Shown: piece by piece, positions 53,435-61,564 of the stretch | How positions within the stretch are numbered: position 1 is the stretch's first letter | Layout: each line of letters opens with the position of its first letter | NCBI GenBank assembly: GCA_910583845.1 | Contig: CAJUAB010000014.1 | Span: forward strand, 55,605 to 119,604 | DNA length: 64,000 nucleotides | Direction of reading: 5' to 3' | Origin: an uncultured Acetatifactor sp. | GTDB lineage: Bacteria > Bacillota > Clostridia > Lachnospirales > Lachnospiraceae | Translations under genes and position numbers: made by a program | The notes under the pieces: model-generated | The model's input: only the letters and a program-made list of their open reading frames with translations | Told to the model about the DNA's origin: nothing | The model's database searches: none

Positions 53435-53602
53435 TCATGCGCTATATTTTGAAATATGTCCCTTTTTCAGGGATAAACTGCTAGAAAGAGATATTGATGA
53501 TTTTCGGGAATATTATAAAAGCATTTGTCCAGACTGTGAAAGCATGATGTAAGGGGTTTTGCTTGGGAAAAAACGGAAGATGACATATACAAGATTTCAT
53601 TA
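53435..53602 (+). pseudogene. 5' relic of a fifth zinc-ribbon immunity gene
   Basis: Reads EICPFFRDKLLERDIDDFREYY and SICPDCESMM, then stops. The first codons are in another frame. It corresponds to the first 40 residues of the Z family and directly precedes the 216-aa gene. Confidence 0.6.
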
Positions 53603-53608
53603 AGCAAA

Positions 53609-54259
53609 GTGCATGGCTTGGGCAATCCGGAGAATCGTGCTTTGACAGCATACGGGAGGGAAGTGGAAAAATTAATGGAAAAAAATTCGGTTTTTGGGGA
53701 ATTATTATACGTAGGTTTAGTGTTTGAGAAAACGAGGTGTAAAAGCGCAGGGCTATGGAAACGATCGTATTTTAAGAGCCTGAATAAGCACATAGATTTA
53801 CTTAAAAAAGTAGCATGCTGTTTACAGGCACCGTTTTCCATGGAAAGGGATAATGAAATTCTGAAAGAAGTATGTTTAGCAATCCAAAGCGATACTAAGC
53901 TGAAAAATTATTATCCAATCAAGATGAATTTTGCCAAAAACACGTGTAAGTATATAATAACAAATTGCGATGGGAGTATGGATAGACCTGTTATTGTAAA
54001 ATTTATAATTTGCATGTTGGAAGATTTGTCAACAGAATTAAAAAAAGGATTTCATAAGAATAAGGAAAAAATATGTAAACTAATATTTTCTCTGCATAAT
54101 TTGCCCCGAGTTTATCTGAAAAAGAATGAAAATACACTCTGTATGTTAAATCAAGAGGGTATTACTTCTGACTTAGCATTTACGTACTCCAAATTAAGTA
54201 TGGATGAGGAGATGAAAAGTCGGTATGAACATTTTCTAATACATAAATCAATTTGCTGA
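53609..54259 (+). CDS. Hypothetical protein, 216 aa, at the end of the array
   Basis: A Lys-rich helical protein with no recognised family. The 5' end runs out of the Z5 relic with no ribosome binding site, so the true start may be later (for example at an internal ATG). Low GC and its position suggest another orphan immunity gene or a toxin-derived fragment. Confidence 0.4.
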   Translation: MHGLGNPENRALTAYGREVEKLMEKNSVFGELLYVGLVFEKTRCKSAGLWKRSYFKSLNKHIDLLKKVACCLQAPFSMERDNEILKEVCLAIQSDTKLKNYYPIKMNFAKNTCKYIITNCDGSMDRPVIVKFIICMLEDLSTELKKGFHKNKEKICKLIFSLHNLPRVYLKKNENTLCMLNQEGITSDLAFTYSKLSMDEEMKSRYEHFLIHKSIC

Positions 54260-54342
54260 GCATGTTTTATATTTGACAAATTTAAGCAAATTGTGGCTGT
54301 CATTTCAGGTATATAGGGAGATTTACACTTATTGGGAAATAC

Positions 54343-54420
54343 ATCTCTGATACCATAAGCAGCAGGCCGAGCCAGCCATTTAGATTAAAAGCGGGCAACA
54401 CAGGGGTATAAAGGGACAAA
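54343..54420 (+). pseudogene. Last linker relic of the toxin array
   Basis: Matches the ISDAIGSRQ to MAGVTDG part of the pretoxin linker with many changes. It marks the right end of the array; the next 200 bp lead into the late promoter P2 with no gene seen. Confidence 0.45.
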
Positions 54421-54618
54421 GATACAAGTTCAAGGGTGCCTCGCACGGTCCGCCGCTGAGGAGCGGAAACGGCGGCCGTAAGGGCTTTATCCTGAAAGAT
54501 TTTGACCGACAGGCGCAGGTCAACGGTCAGGGCTGCACAGCAGAACCATCGACATAAAACATATGGGGAATACTCTGTACACAGACACACCCATTCGCCA
54601 ATTGAGTGACAAAATCCT

Positions 54619-54663
54619 ACAACGCCCTCCATTGTGTTTCAGGGAAATCCGTGATAAAGTATA
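54619..54663 (+). promoter_or_regulatory. Late promoter P2 (lysis unit)
   Basis: Matches the P1/P3 block at all 26 fixed positions: ACAAC-N8-TTGTGTTT-N11-GTGATAAAGTATA. The variable positions differ freely from the other copies, which argues for selection on the fixed ones. Confidence 0.72.
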
Positions 54664-54678
54664 TCCTGTAGAAATTGG

Positions 54679-54718
54679 ATTGCAGAGAAGAAGAAATTCT
54701 TTTCTGCAATTTTGTTTT
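54679..54718 (+). terminator. Promoter-proximal terminator-like hairpin of P2
   Basis: A 14-bp stem: ATTGCAGA and TCTGCAAT continue inward through GAAGAA / TTCTTT (one G-U pair) to a GAAA loop, followed by a T-rich tract with one G. It begins about 10 nt after the expected transcript start. Confidence 0.65.
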
Positions 54719-54769
54719 GCCTGGAAACGCACAGGTAATTGCAGTATTCTCTTTCCGAAGACAGAGGCT

Positions 54770-54925
54770 GGACCATATATATAAAAACGACATGCCGACG
54801 CATGAAGCGGATTTGCAAGACAGATTTGCGTCTGAGCCCGTTTTTGTCTATATGTGCCGTGTTATATCCTTTTTAACACATATTCCGTCACTCTCGGAAA
54901 TCGTTTTGCAGTCACTCATGTATAT
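54770..54925. repeat. Dispersed repeat family R3, inverted copy in the P2 leader
   Basis: On the minus strand it reads ATATAGACAAAAACGGGCTC, then GCTTCATGCGTCGGCATGTCG, matching 19950-20010. It lies in the 400-nt untranslated leader of the holin gene. Weak open frames in this leader look incidental. Confidence 0.5.
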
Positions 54926-55000
54926 TCAGGCGGAAGGGGGGAGACGGCCTATGTGGATCAGAGACGGGCCCAAAATATTTTGCAGCTACGGACACAAACT

Positions 55001-55039
55001 GCCACCTGTGATGCAGCGCATTCATCAGGTGGTTTTTTT
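55001..55039 (+). terminator. Second terminator-like hairpin before the holin
   Basis: CCACCTG and CAGGTGG, with an inner ATGC / GCAT pairing, are followed by seven T residues. It ends 21 nt before the holin start codon, so transcription from P2 must pass two such structures. Confidence 0.7.
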
Positions 55040-55060
55040 ATGGAAAAAGGAGAAAATCAG

Positions 55061-55477
55061 ATGAAACAAACAATTTGTACCGTATTGGGACTTGCCGGTT
55101 CCGCCATCGCGGGCGCGTTCGGCGGCTGGGATACCGGGTTGACCACATTGGTGATATTTATGTCCATTGACTATATTTCCGGGATTGTCGTGGCGGGAGT
55201 ATTTCGCTCCAGCCCCAAGACATGCAATGGGGCGCTTCGGTCCGAAACCGGCTGGAAGGGACTTTGCAGAAAGATTATGACTCTGCTGTTTGTGTGGGCG
55301 GCGTATCGCATCGACCTCACTATAGGGACCGGTTATATCAGAGACGCGGTCATCATTGCGTTCATTGCCAATGAACTGATCAGCATAGTGGAAAATGCCG
55401 GACTGATGGGGATTCCGTTGCCGGAGGTGATCACGGGAGCCATAGATATTCTGCAAAAGAAAGCAAAAAAGGAGTGA
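55061..55477 (+). CDS. Phage holin (TcdE/holin-4 family)
   Basis: 138 residues with about three membrane helices. The pattern WDTGLTTLVIFMSIDYISGIVVA, followed by GWKGLCRKIMTLLFVW, is typical of pfam Phage_holin_4 proteins. It forms membrane lesions that let the endolysin reach the wall, or helps toxin release as TcdE does. The start follows AAAAAGGAG by 8 nt. The endolysin gene lies 79 bp downstream. Confidence 0.88.
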   Translation: MKQTICTVLGLAGSAIAGAFGGWDTGLTTLVIFMSIDYISGIVVAGVFRSSPKTCNGALRSETGWKGLCRKIMTLLFVWAAYRIDLTIGTGYIRDAVIIAFIANELISIVENAGLMGIPLPEVITGAIDILQKKAKKE

Positions 55478-55556
55478 ACCGCCGCTGCCCGGCGTAAAGC
55501 GCTGAGGGCAGCCGGGGATATACAAAAACTTAGATGAGAGGGGAGAGACAATAAGG

Positions 55557-56366
55557 ATGAAAACAGTTAAGATCGGCAGCGCAAGAATAAATGAAAACGG
55601 TACAGTTTCCGGAGGCCAGGCCGGGGATCAGACAAAGCAGGAGGTGTCAGCGCAAAACTGGTATCTGCATTCCAAAGGCTGGATTGTCATACGGGCCAGG
55701 CGGCCGGAGGCCGCCGCTGCCATTGCCCGCAATATGCAGGCAGCCTGTGACAATGAACATATAGGATATTGCCAGACGCACAGATCATCGGCCACAGCGG
55801 CGGCAAAGCAATACGGATATGATCTGTCCAAAGTCATCCGGGACTGTGAAACGGACTGCTCCGAACTGGTCCGTGTCTGCTGCCTGTACGCGGGAATCCA
55901 TGTGGGGGCATTCAGCACGGCGTCTGAAGCGGCGGCTCTTGAGGCGACAGATGAATTTGATATTCTGACAGATGACAAATACTGCAAGTCTTCCGAATAC
56001 CTTCTCCGCGGCGACATCCTGGTGACGAGGACCAAGGGACATACCGTTGTGGTTCTGGACGACGGAGCAAAGGCCGCGGATGACAGGAAGCCTGTTTCCG
56101 TACCCGCACCGCAGACGCCGAAAAAAGCAGCGGCGGCTCTCTACAAGAGCGCTTCGCTGTCCGGGGTATACAGGGCCCAGGCGGATCTGCATATGAGGTA
56201 TAAGCAGGGGCTTATCACCCCGGAAAATGTGGTGTGCGTCATACCTGCGGGAAAGACTGTCAGGTGCTACGGTTTCTACAATGTGGTAAAGGGCGTGAAA
56301 TGGTATCTGGTAGTGTATAATGGCAAAACGGGATATGCGTCAGGCAAATATCTGAAGCGCATATAA
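55557..56366 (+). CDS. Endolysin: NlpC/P60-like peptidoglycan hydrolase with SH3 domain
   Basis: 269 residues. The catalytic domain (about residues 1-170) has the cysteine motif CETDCSELVRVC and the histidine in GHTVVVLDDG, preceded by NEHIGYCQ, all usual in phage-type endolysins of Clostridia. After a Pro/Ala linker, a C-terminal SH3-like wall-binding domain (about 200-269) carries WYLVVYNGKTGYASGKYL. No signal peptide, so export depends on the holin. Together they form the lysis unit behind P2. Confidence 0.88.
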   Translation: MKTVKIGSARINENGTVSGGQAGDQTKQEVSAQNWYLHSKGWIVIRARRPEAAAAIARNMQAACDNEHIGYCQTHRSSATAAAKQYGYDLSKVIRDCETDCSELVRVCCLYAGIHVGAFSTASEAAALEATDEFDILTDDKYCKSSEYLLRGDILVTRTKGHTVVVLDDGAKAADDRKPVSVPAPQTPKKAAAALYKSASLSGVYRAQADLHMRYKQGLITPENVVCVIPAGKTVRCYGFYNVVKGVKWYLVVYNGKTGYASGKYLKRI

Positions 56367-56478
56367 CGGATTTTTTTGCGATGCAGGGGCATTTGGGGGC
56401 TGTTAAAGAGAGCGGGTTTGTGGTACAATAAATCCATTCATTTTCAGGGAAGAACAGCGAAAATGAATGGAGGGAGAA

Positions 56479-56683
56479 ATGATTGAATATCGGGAGTTTG
56501 GCACAGGGGATCGGTTCCCGCCTTTTCCGGACTGCCTGGGAGCGCTTTGCCCATGTCCGGATGTTTCATGTAGTAACGGATATCCACGATGAGGTGGACA
56601 ATCATTTTTATCAGTCTTTCGGCATGAAAAAACTGGAGGAGGGGGATATGGTCTCCTATTTCCGACAGCCCTCCGGAGCATAA
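56479..56683 (+). pseudogene. Broken GNAT acetyltransferase
   Basis: A ribosome site and start (MIEYREFG) resemble the intact GNAT gene downstream. The C-terminal acetyltransferase end (VVTDIHDEVDNHFYQSFGMKKLEEGDMV) appears in a different frame soon after. The central acetyl-CoA-binding part is missing. Confidence 0.6.
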
Positions 56684-56745
56684 TCCGGGGAAAAGGCACA
56701 GGTATAAGAGCATGCCATTGTCTGCAAGATAAAAGGGATCAGAAT

Positions 56746-57276
56746 ATGATACAGTACAGAGAACTCAGCGAAAAAGAAATAGACAGAGATTTGTTCCGGT
56801 CGTTCATCCGACATCAGGAAGTCACAAAATGCTGGCGGAAAGTGGAGGGAGAGTGGGTAATCCGGGACGATCCCTTTGTGGATGACTGGTCCGAGGAGGA
56901 TTATCGGACGCTGGTATCCTGTCTGAGGAATACCGCCGCCACAGGAGGGCTTGTGTACGCGGCATTTTGCGGCGGCGCGCTGAAAGGCTTTGTGTCTGTG
57001 GAACCGGGCCTGTTCGGTGCCCGGCAGGATTACATGGACCTCTCCAGCATCCACATTTCTGAGGATGTGAGGGGGCAGGGCATCGGCAGGCAGTTGTTCC
57101 TGGCGGCCAGAGAGTGGGCCGGGAAAAAAGGCGCGGGAAAATTGTATATATCCGCTCACTCCGCAGTGGAGAGCCAGGCTTTTTACAAGGCTATGGGCTG
57201 TGTGGAGGCGCAGGAAATCCGCCGGGACCATGTGGAAAAAGAGCCTTTTGACTGCCAGCTGGAGTGCAGGCTGTAG
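56746..57276 (+). CDS. GNAT-family N-acetyltransferase
   Basis: 176 residues. The acetyl-CoA-binding motif A is clear (SIHISEDVRGQGIGRQLFLAA), followed by LYISAHSAVESQAFYKAMGC. It transfers acetyl from acetyl-CoA to an unknown amine. The MGMT-like gene begins 15 nt after its stop, suggesting an operon. Confidence 0.85.
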   Translation: MIQYRELSEKEIDRDLFRSFIRHQEVTKCWRKVEGEWVIRDDPFVDDWSEEDYRTLVSCLRNTAATGGLVYAAFCGGALKGFVSVEPGLFGARQDYMDLSSIHISEDVRGQGIGRQLFLAAREWAGKKGAGKLYISAHSAVESQAFYKAMGCVEAQEIRRDHVEKEPFDCQLECRL

Positions 57277-57291
57277 AGGAGGGATGGGCGT

Positions 57292-57606
57292 ATGGCATCG
57301 GTTCTGGAGGAAGGCCTGATCTATGAAATTCTCTCTGTGGTGGAGGAGATCCCGCCGGGCAAGGTGGCCTCCTACGGACAGATCGCCAGGCTCATCGGCC
57401 GGGAAAAAAATGCCCGGCTGGTGGGAAAGGTGCTTGGCAGGGCGGAAATCTATGGGGATTATCCCTGCCACCGGGTGGTGAACCATGTCGGCAGACTGGC
57501 CCCGCATTTTGGGGCACAGCGCAGTCTGCTGCTGGCGGAGGGCGTCAGATTCAAAGATGACACCCATGTGGACATGAAGTCCTGTCGGTGGGATTGTGAC
57601 GGATGA
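57292..57606 (+). CDS. MGMT-like DNA-binding protein
   Basis: 104 residues covering only the C-terminal domain of O6-alkylguanine alkyltransferases: PPGKVASYGQIARLIG helix-turn-helix, then the active-site motif PCHRVVN with the cysteine retained. Stand-alone proteins of this kind either repair alkylated DNA or flag it for excision repair. GAGGAGGGATG precedes the start. Confidence 0.82.
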   Translation: MASVLEEGLIYEILSVVEEIPPGKVASYGQIARLIGREKNARLVGKVLGRAEIYGDYPCHRVVNHVGRLAPHFGAQRSLLLAEGVRFKDDTHVDMKSCRWDCDG

Positions 57607-57647
57607 AAAGCAGGGGAGAGAAAAGTCAAAAGCAGAGTGTATGGGGA

Positions 57648-58229
57648 TTACGGTTCTGCATCAAAATAACGTATCACCCTGCATGGATTCCCTGCCGCGA
57701 CGCAATTAGGCGGGACAGGGCGGTTTACAACACTTCCGGCTCCGATCACGCTGTTTTCACCGATGGTGACTCCCGGCAGAAGAATACAGCCGCCGCCTAT
57801 CCAGACATTATTTTCGATCTCGATCGGGCGCGCATAGGTTCTGAAAAATGTTGTCTGGCGTTCCTTCCAATCCGCCACCAGCCTTTCCAGCGGTAAAACA
57901 GGGTGTGAAGATGTATAAATCTGCACATTTGACGCAATCAAAACCCGGTCGCCGATTCGGATAGTTTTATTATCCACAAAGGTACAATTCATATTGATGA
58001 TCACATCATTTCCCAAAAAAATATTTTTTCCGTAGTCGCAGTGAAAAGGTGTGTCGATTGCCACATTTTCTCCTATTGCGCCCAACAGCTCCCGAAGAAT
58101 GGAAGTGCGTTTTACCACATCTCCATAATCGGAAAAATAATATTCCCGTGTTAATTTCCTTGTGCGGGCGATCTGCTTTAACGTATCGCTGTCCGCAGTC
58201 TCCAAAAAATCACTTGCTTCGTAATACAT
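57648..58229 (-). CDS. Maltose/galactoside O-acetyltransferase-like protein
   Basis: 193 residues of left-handed beta-helix hexapeptide repeats: FHCDYGKNIFLGNDVIINMNC, then VWIGGGCILLPGVTIGENSVIGAGSVV. The N-terminal helical part (LREL) is typical of LacA/Maa enzymes. It probably acetylates a sugar. GGGAGGGATTT precedes the start. It is the last gene of a leftward group with the HD and AraC genes. Confidence 0.88.
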   Translation of the reverse strand: MYYEASDFLETADSDTLKQIARTRKLTREYYFSDYGDVVKRTSILRELLGAIGENVAIDTPFHCDYGKNIFLGNDVIINMNCTFVDNKTIRIGDRVLIASNVQIYTSSHPVLPLERLVADWKERQTTFFRTYARPIEIENNVWIGGGCILLPGVTIGENSVIGAGSVVNRPVPPNCVAAGNPCRVIRYFDAEP

Positions 58230-58240
58230 AAATCCCTCCC

Positions 58241-58840
58241 TCAACGAAAACTGTTTTCCACAACGCCCGGGAGTAAAGTATAAATAGAACAACCAATCTG
58301 CTCTTCAAACAGTTCTTTTATCTCTAAAATCTTTTTCCACCTGTCTATTGTCGCCGGGTGGACGCCGTACCGTATTGTCACATCCACAAATCTCTTTTCC
58401 AGAAGACAGAACCCCGTGGGCATAGCCAATGCGTCACATAGCTGTACCAGACGGTCATAATCATCATATACCGCATTTGCAACAAAATCTTTCATAAACC
58501 GGTAATCCTCATCACTGACATCAAACTCTCCGATAGAAGTATCAATATCCTGTATCATAAATGCGTGGGATATACAGATCTGTGCAGCTTTTTCCCACCC
58601 ACGCGCCATACAGTAACGATAGCCGTCTATCAGATGTCTTTCCGAACTCACTCCGGCATAACGTCCAATATCGTGTAACAGCCCGAAAAGATACGCCTGT
58701 TCAGAAGATAAATCTTTACAGCGTGACGCAATATTTTTACAGGCTTTGGCTACATACCGGGAATGGTCCGCCCACGCCCCCGGATTGGATTCTGACGCTT
58801 CCTTTAAGGCCAGTTCCGCGGTCTGAATGTTTAGCTCCAT
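58241..58840 (-). CDS. HD domain protein
   Basis: About 199 residues. The HD motif occurs as LFGLLHDIGRYAG, with an upstream H in WADHSRYV and a further ISHAF segment, so a metal-dependent phosphohydrolase is likely. The start at 58840 is uncertain; an ATG at 58927 would overlap the AraC gene end. It lies between AraC and the acetyltransferase on the same strand. Confidence 0.75.
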   Translation of the reverse strand: MELNIQTAELALKEASESNPGAWADHSRYVAKACKNIASRCKDLSSEQAYLFGLLHDIGRYAGVSSERHLIDGYRYCMARGWEKAAQICISHAFMIQDIDTSIGEFDVSDEDYRFMKDFVANAVYDDYDRLVQLCDALAMPTGFCLLEKRFVDVTIRYGVHPATIDRWKKILEIKELFEEQIGCSIYTLLPGVVENSFR

Positions 58841-58923
58841 TTCCACTTTGCCCCCGTTTTCTGTTAATAGCCGATTGACTTTACAAGTATGATTATAATG
58901 TAAGGGGGCACAGGAAAAATATT

Positions 58924-59847
58924 TCATTTCTGCCCTGATCTATCACTATTCTGCCATCTCCTCCGATATTCTGTGGGTGAACAATGTGCGTATTCCCGAA
59001 AAACTTTTCCAAAATAACTGCTGCTTCCTAAACCGCAGTCATGGCTGATAACTGTAACAGATTTCTGCCCCTTGGCCAACATCTGACAGGCGGCTTGCAG
59101 ACGGTAAGCCTTTATATACTCTATGGGTGTCATATGCAGACATTCCTGGAATACCCTATAGCACTCCCTTTCGCTCAGATATGCCGCCGCCGCAAGCTCC
59201 GGGACAGAGATTTTCTCCCCGTAATGCTCATGAATGTATATCATCATCAGCTTTATTTGATCGTTGCCTTTGTTATATTTCCCTTCCTTTTCATGCATAG
59301 GGCGGGATCGTTCAAAAAGCATCAGCCATATTTCCGTCAGGGCTTCCCGCAGTTTTATTTCATACCCGAATGCATCACCGGACAAACGAAAGGATGCGGC
59401 AATCCGCTTCAGAATCTTTTCTTCTGCCGCATTGCCCGGATAAAAAGGAATGATCTCAATCTGCGGGGCTGTTGTAACAGGCACAATGTATTTTTGCTCA
59501 ATCCTGCTTCCCTGTTCCCCGGCAAGCAGGGAAACATCGAAAATATGGAGCAGCTGTATATTCTTTTCCCTCTGTGATACTGCTTTCGTCATATGGAGTA
59601 CGTTGGAATTTACCAGGCCGCCACTTCCGGCAGGGAACAATCGTTTTCCTCCGGGCGTATCATATTCAATGCTGCCGCTTTCCATGTAAAAAAGTTCCAC
59701 TGCCTTGTGCCAGTGCCACGGCACATAACGCCCTATATACTTGTCAAGTTCTGCCCTGGAAGCGATATAGGGAAAATCTTTCTCAAAACCGGGAAGCAAT
59801 TCTTCCTTGCTTCCCGTATAAAATGCAATGCTATGGATGTTTTTCAT
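58924..59847 (-). CDS. AraC-family transcriptional regulator with cupin domain
   Basis: 307 residues. The N-terminal half is a cupin-like sensing domain (PWHWHKAVELFYMESGS). The C-terminal half has the double helix-turn-helix of AraC proteins (ISVPELAAAAYLSERECYRVF and CGLGSSSYFGKVFREYAHCSPTEYR). It may control the following HD and acetyltransferase genes in response to a sugar; the ligand is unknown. Confidence 0.88.
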   Translation of the reverse strand: MKNIHSIAFYTGSKEELLPGFEKDFPYIASRAELDKYIGRYVPWHWHKAVELFYMESGSIEYDTPGGKRLFPAGSGGLVNSNVLHMTKAVSQREKNIQLLHIFDVSLLAGEQGSRIEQKYIVPVTTAPQIEIIPFYPGNAAEEKILKRIAASFRLSGDAFGYEIKLREALTEIWLMLFERSRPMHEKEGKYNKGNDQIKLMMIYIHEHYGEKISVPELAAAAYLSERECYRVFQECLHMTPIEYIKAYRLQAACQMLAKGQKSVTVISHDCGLGSSSYFGKVFREYAHCSPTEYRRRWQNSDRSGQK

Positions 59848-59928
59848 ATCGGTTTACCTACAGATCTGGGCGCTGCCCGCTATGCCTCTGGATTTGGCAT
59901 ATAGTCATCCGCAAATTGTGGCATGTGT

Positions 59929-60096
59929 CCTAGAGCGTGTTTGAAAAATCATTCCCGCCATCTGTGCGCCCCACTTTGCGTGATATTTGGGCCAAATTCA
60001 GGTTACATAGCCCGCTATGCGCCCTTCATTTGGCCCAAATCTCCCACAAATTGTGACGCACATCTAACGGAAAGCATTTTTCAAACACACTCTAGG
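59929..60096. mobile_element. Complete MITE-like element, 168 bp
   Basis: Terminal inverted repeats of 21 bp with one mismatch, beginning CCTAGAGYGTGTTTGAAAAA. The interior carries AACCTGAATTTGGCCC-type sequence as an imperfect inverted repeat. Related copies lie at 22643, 17296 and 16807. There is no reading frame. It separates the AraC gene from the RHH/SPFH pair. Confidence 0.7.
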
Positions 60097-60116
60097 AAAG
60101 CATTTTCAAACATGCT

Positions 60117-60314
60117 TTAAAGATCAGATTCCGCCGGGACGTCCGGCTCATCGGAGACATTTTTCTCATTCTTTCTGCGCTGTCTGACACATTCCGTCAG
60201 AAGATATTCAATCTGTCCGTTTACGGAGCGGAAATCGTCTTCCGCCCAGGCGGCAATGGCGTTGTACAGTTTCGGGGACAGGCGCAGGGGGATTTGCTTT
60301 TTGTTTTCCGCCAT
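60117..60314 (-). CDS. Ribbon-helix-helix (Arc-like) DNA-binding protein
   Basis: 65 residues with an Arc/HicB-type motif: QIPLRLSPKLYNAIAAWAEDDFRSVNGQIEYLL. It starts 1 nt after the SPFH gene stop and is certainly co-transcribed with it. It may autoregulate the pair. The C-terminal tail is acidic. Confidence 0.75.
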   Translation of the reverse strand: MAENKKQIPLRLSPKLYNAIAAWAEDDFRSVNGQIEYLLTECVRQRRKNEKNVSDEPDVPAESDL

Positions 60315-60315
60315 A

Positions 60316-61350
60316 TCAGTACAGACTTCCCGAGTTCACGATGGGCTGTGCGTCCCGGTTCCCGCACAGAACTACTAAGAGATTGGAGACCATGGCCGCC
60401 TTGCGCTCCTCATCCAGTTCCACAACGCCTCTCTCGTTGAGACGCTCCAATGCCATCTCCACCATGCCCACCGCGCCGTCTACGATCATTTTCCTGGCGT
60501 CTATGATTGCCGATGCCTGCTGGCGCTGCAGCATGACGGCGGCAATCTCAGCCGCGTATGCCAGATAAGTGATCCGCGCTTCCACAACTTCTATTCCGGC
60601 CTCTTTGACTCTGGCCTGAATCTCGTCCCGAATCCTGGCAGCCACCACTTCGCTGGAACCTCTCAGGCTCCCCTCGTCCGCAACCCCGTCGCCGGTGGTA
60701 TCCACATTGGGTGCCACATCATAGGGATAAATACGGACCACATTGCGGAGGGCGCTGTCGCATTGCAGGGAGAGAAATTCCTTATAGTTTTCCACATTGA
60801 ACACGGCCTTCGCCGTATCCACAATCCTCCAGGTGACGGCGATACCGATCTCAATGGGATTGCCCAGGCAATCATTGATCTTCTGACGGCTGTTGTTCAG
60901 AGTCATGATCTTAAGAGACAGTTTGTTGCTGTAGACCGTCACATTTGTGGCGGCTCCCTGCGCCGCGCCCATCAGGGCCGCCATGCCGCTGCCGGTCTCG
61001 GACACATCCCCGCTCTGATTCAGCCGGGTCTTGGCCGCCGGGTTTACCCCTGTGCAGAAAGGATTCACAAAGTAAAAACCGCTGTCCTTGAGCGTACCCA
61101 CATATTTTCCGAAAAGAGTCAGGACCAGCGCTTCCTGGGGTCTTAAAACCTTCAGGCCGCAGAGGAGAATCCATGCAGTCAGAAATACAAAGGAACTGAC
61201 CACCACGCCCACCACCCACAGCGGTGTCGCCGGCCCCTGCACATGACTTACGGAAACCGCGAACAACGCGATATCCAGTACATAGATCAACAGCACTGAC
61301 AGTAACACTTTCATTCCGTTCTTTTTTCCACTCAGAATTTTTTCTTCCAT
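60316..61350 (-). CDS. SPFH/band-7 (stomatin-like) membrane protein
   Basis: 344 residues. Two N-terminal transmembrane helices (about 14-35 and 45-68) precede the band-7 domain (VLRPQEALVLTLFGKYVGTLKDSGFYFVNPF, WRIVDTAKAVFNVENYKEFL) and a coiled-coil tail with the typical AAEIAAVMLQRQQASAIIDARK. Such proteins form membrane scaffolds or cages. The start at 61350 follows GGTGAGGG. Paired with the RHH protein. Confidence 0.88.
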   Translation of the reverse strand: MEEKILSGKKNGMKVLLSVLLIYVLDIALFAVSVSHVQGPATPLWVVGVVVSSFVFLTAWILLCGLKVLRPQEALVLTLFGKYVGTLKDSGFYFVNPFCTGVNPAAKTRLNQSGDVSETGSGMAALMGAAQGAATNVTVYSNKLSLKIMTLNNSRQKINDCLGNPIEIGIAVTWRIVDTAKAVFNVENYKEFLSLQCDSALRNVVRIYPYDVAPNVDTTGDGVADEGSLRGSSEVVAARIRDEIQARVKEAGIEVVEARITYLAYAAEIAAVMLQRQQASAIIDARKMIVDGAVGMVEMALERLNERGVVELDEERKAAMVSNLLVVLCGNRDAQPIVNSGSLY

Positions 61351-61506
61351 ACGTATTCCCTCACCTTTCATATTGAGATTTATCTGATATCAAAAATATA
61401 TCATACTGACTCCTGAAATGCAAGCACTTTTTTATAGGGGCACAAATTTTGACGCGCTTATCAGCGTCTGATCTGTCCTTACAGGTTATTTATGTGACAG
61501 AATACT

Positions 61507-61551
61507 ACAACAGTTACCGTTGTGTTTACGTAAGATCCGTGGTAAAGTATA
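61507..61551 (+). promoter_or_regulatory. Late promoter P3 (contractile-tail operon)
   Basis: Matches the shared block at 25 of 26 fixed positions (GTGGTAAAGTATA instead of GTGATAAAGTATA), with identical spacing. Here the dyad is perfect: ACAAC-N7-GTTGT. Confidence 0.75.
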
Positions 61552-61564
61552 AAATGTAAAACAG

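Noticed and set aside
53609..54259. Assignment of the 216-aa protein to a toxin or immunity family
   Set aside because: No motif supports either; the 5' end is a chimera with a Z-family relic. It is listed as hypothetical only.
54675..55064. 129-codon open frame in the leader of the lysis unit
   Set aside because: It starts in the terminator-like hairpin, crosses an R3 repeat and a second hairpin, and has no ribosome site or protein-like composition.
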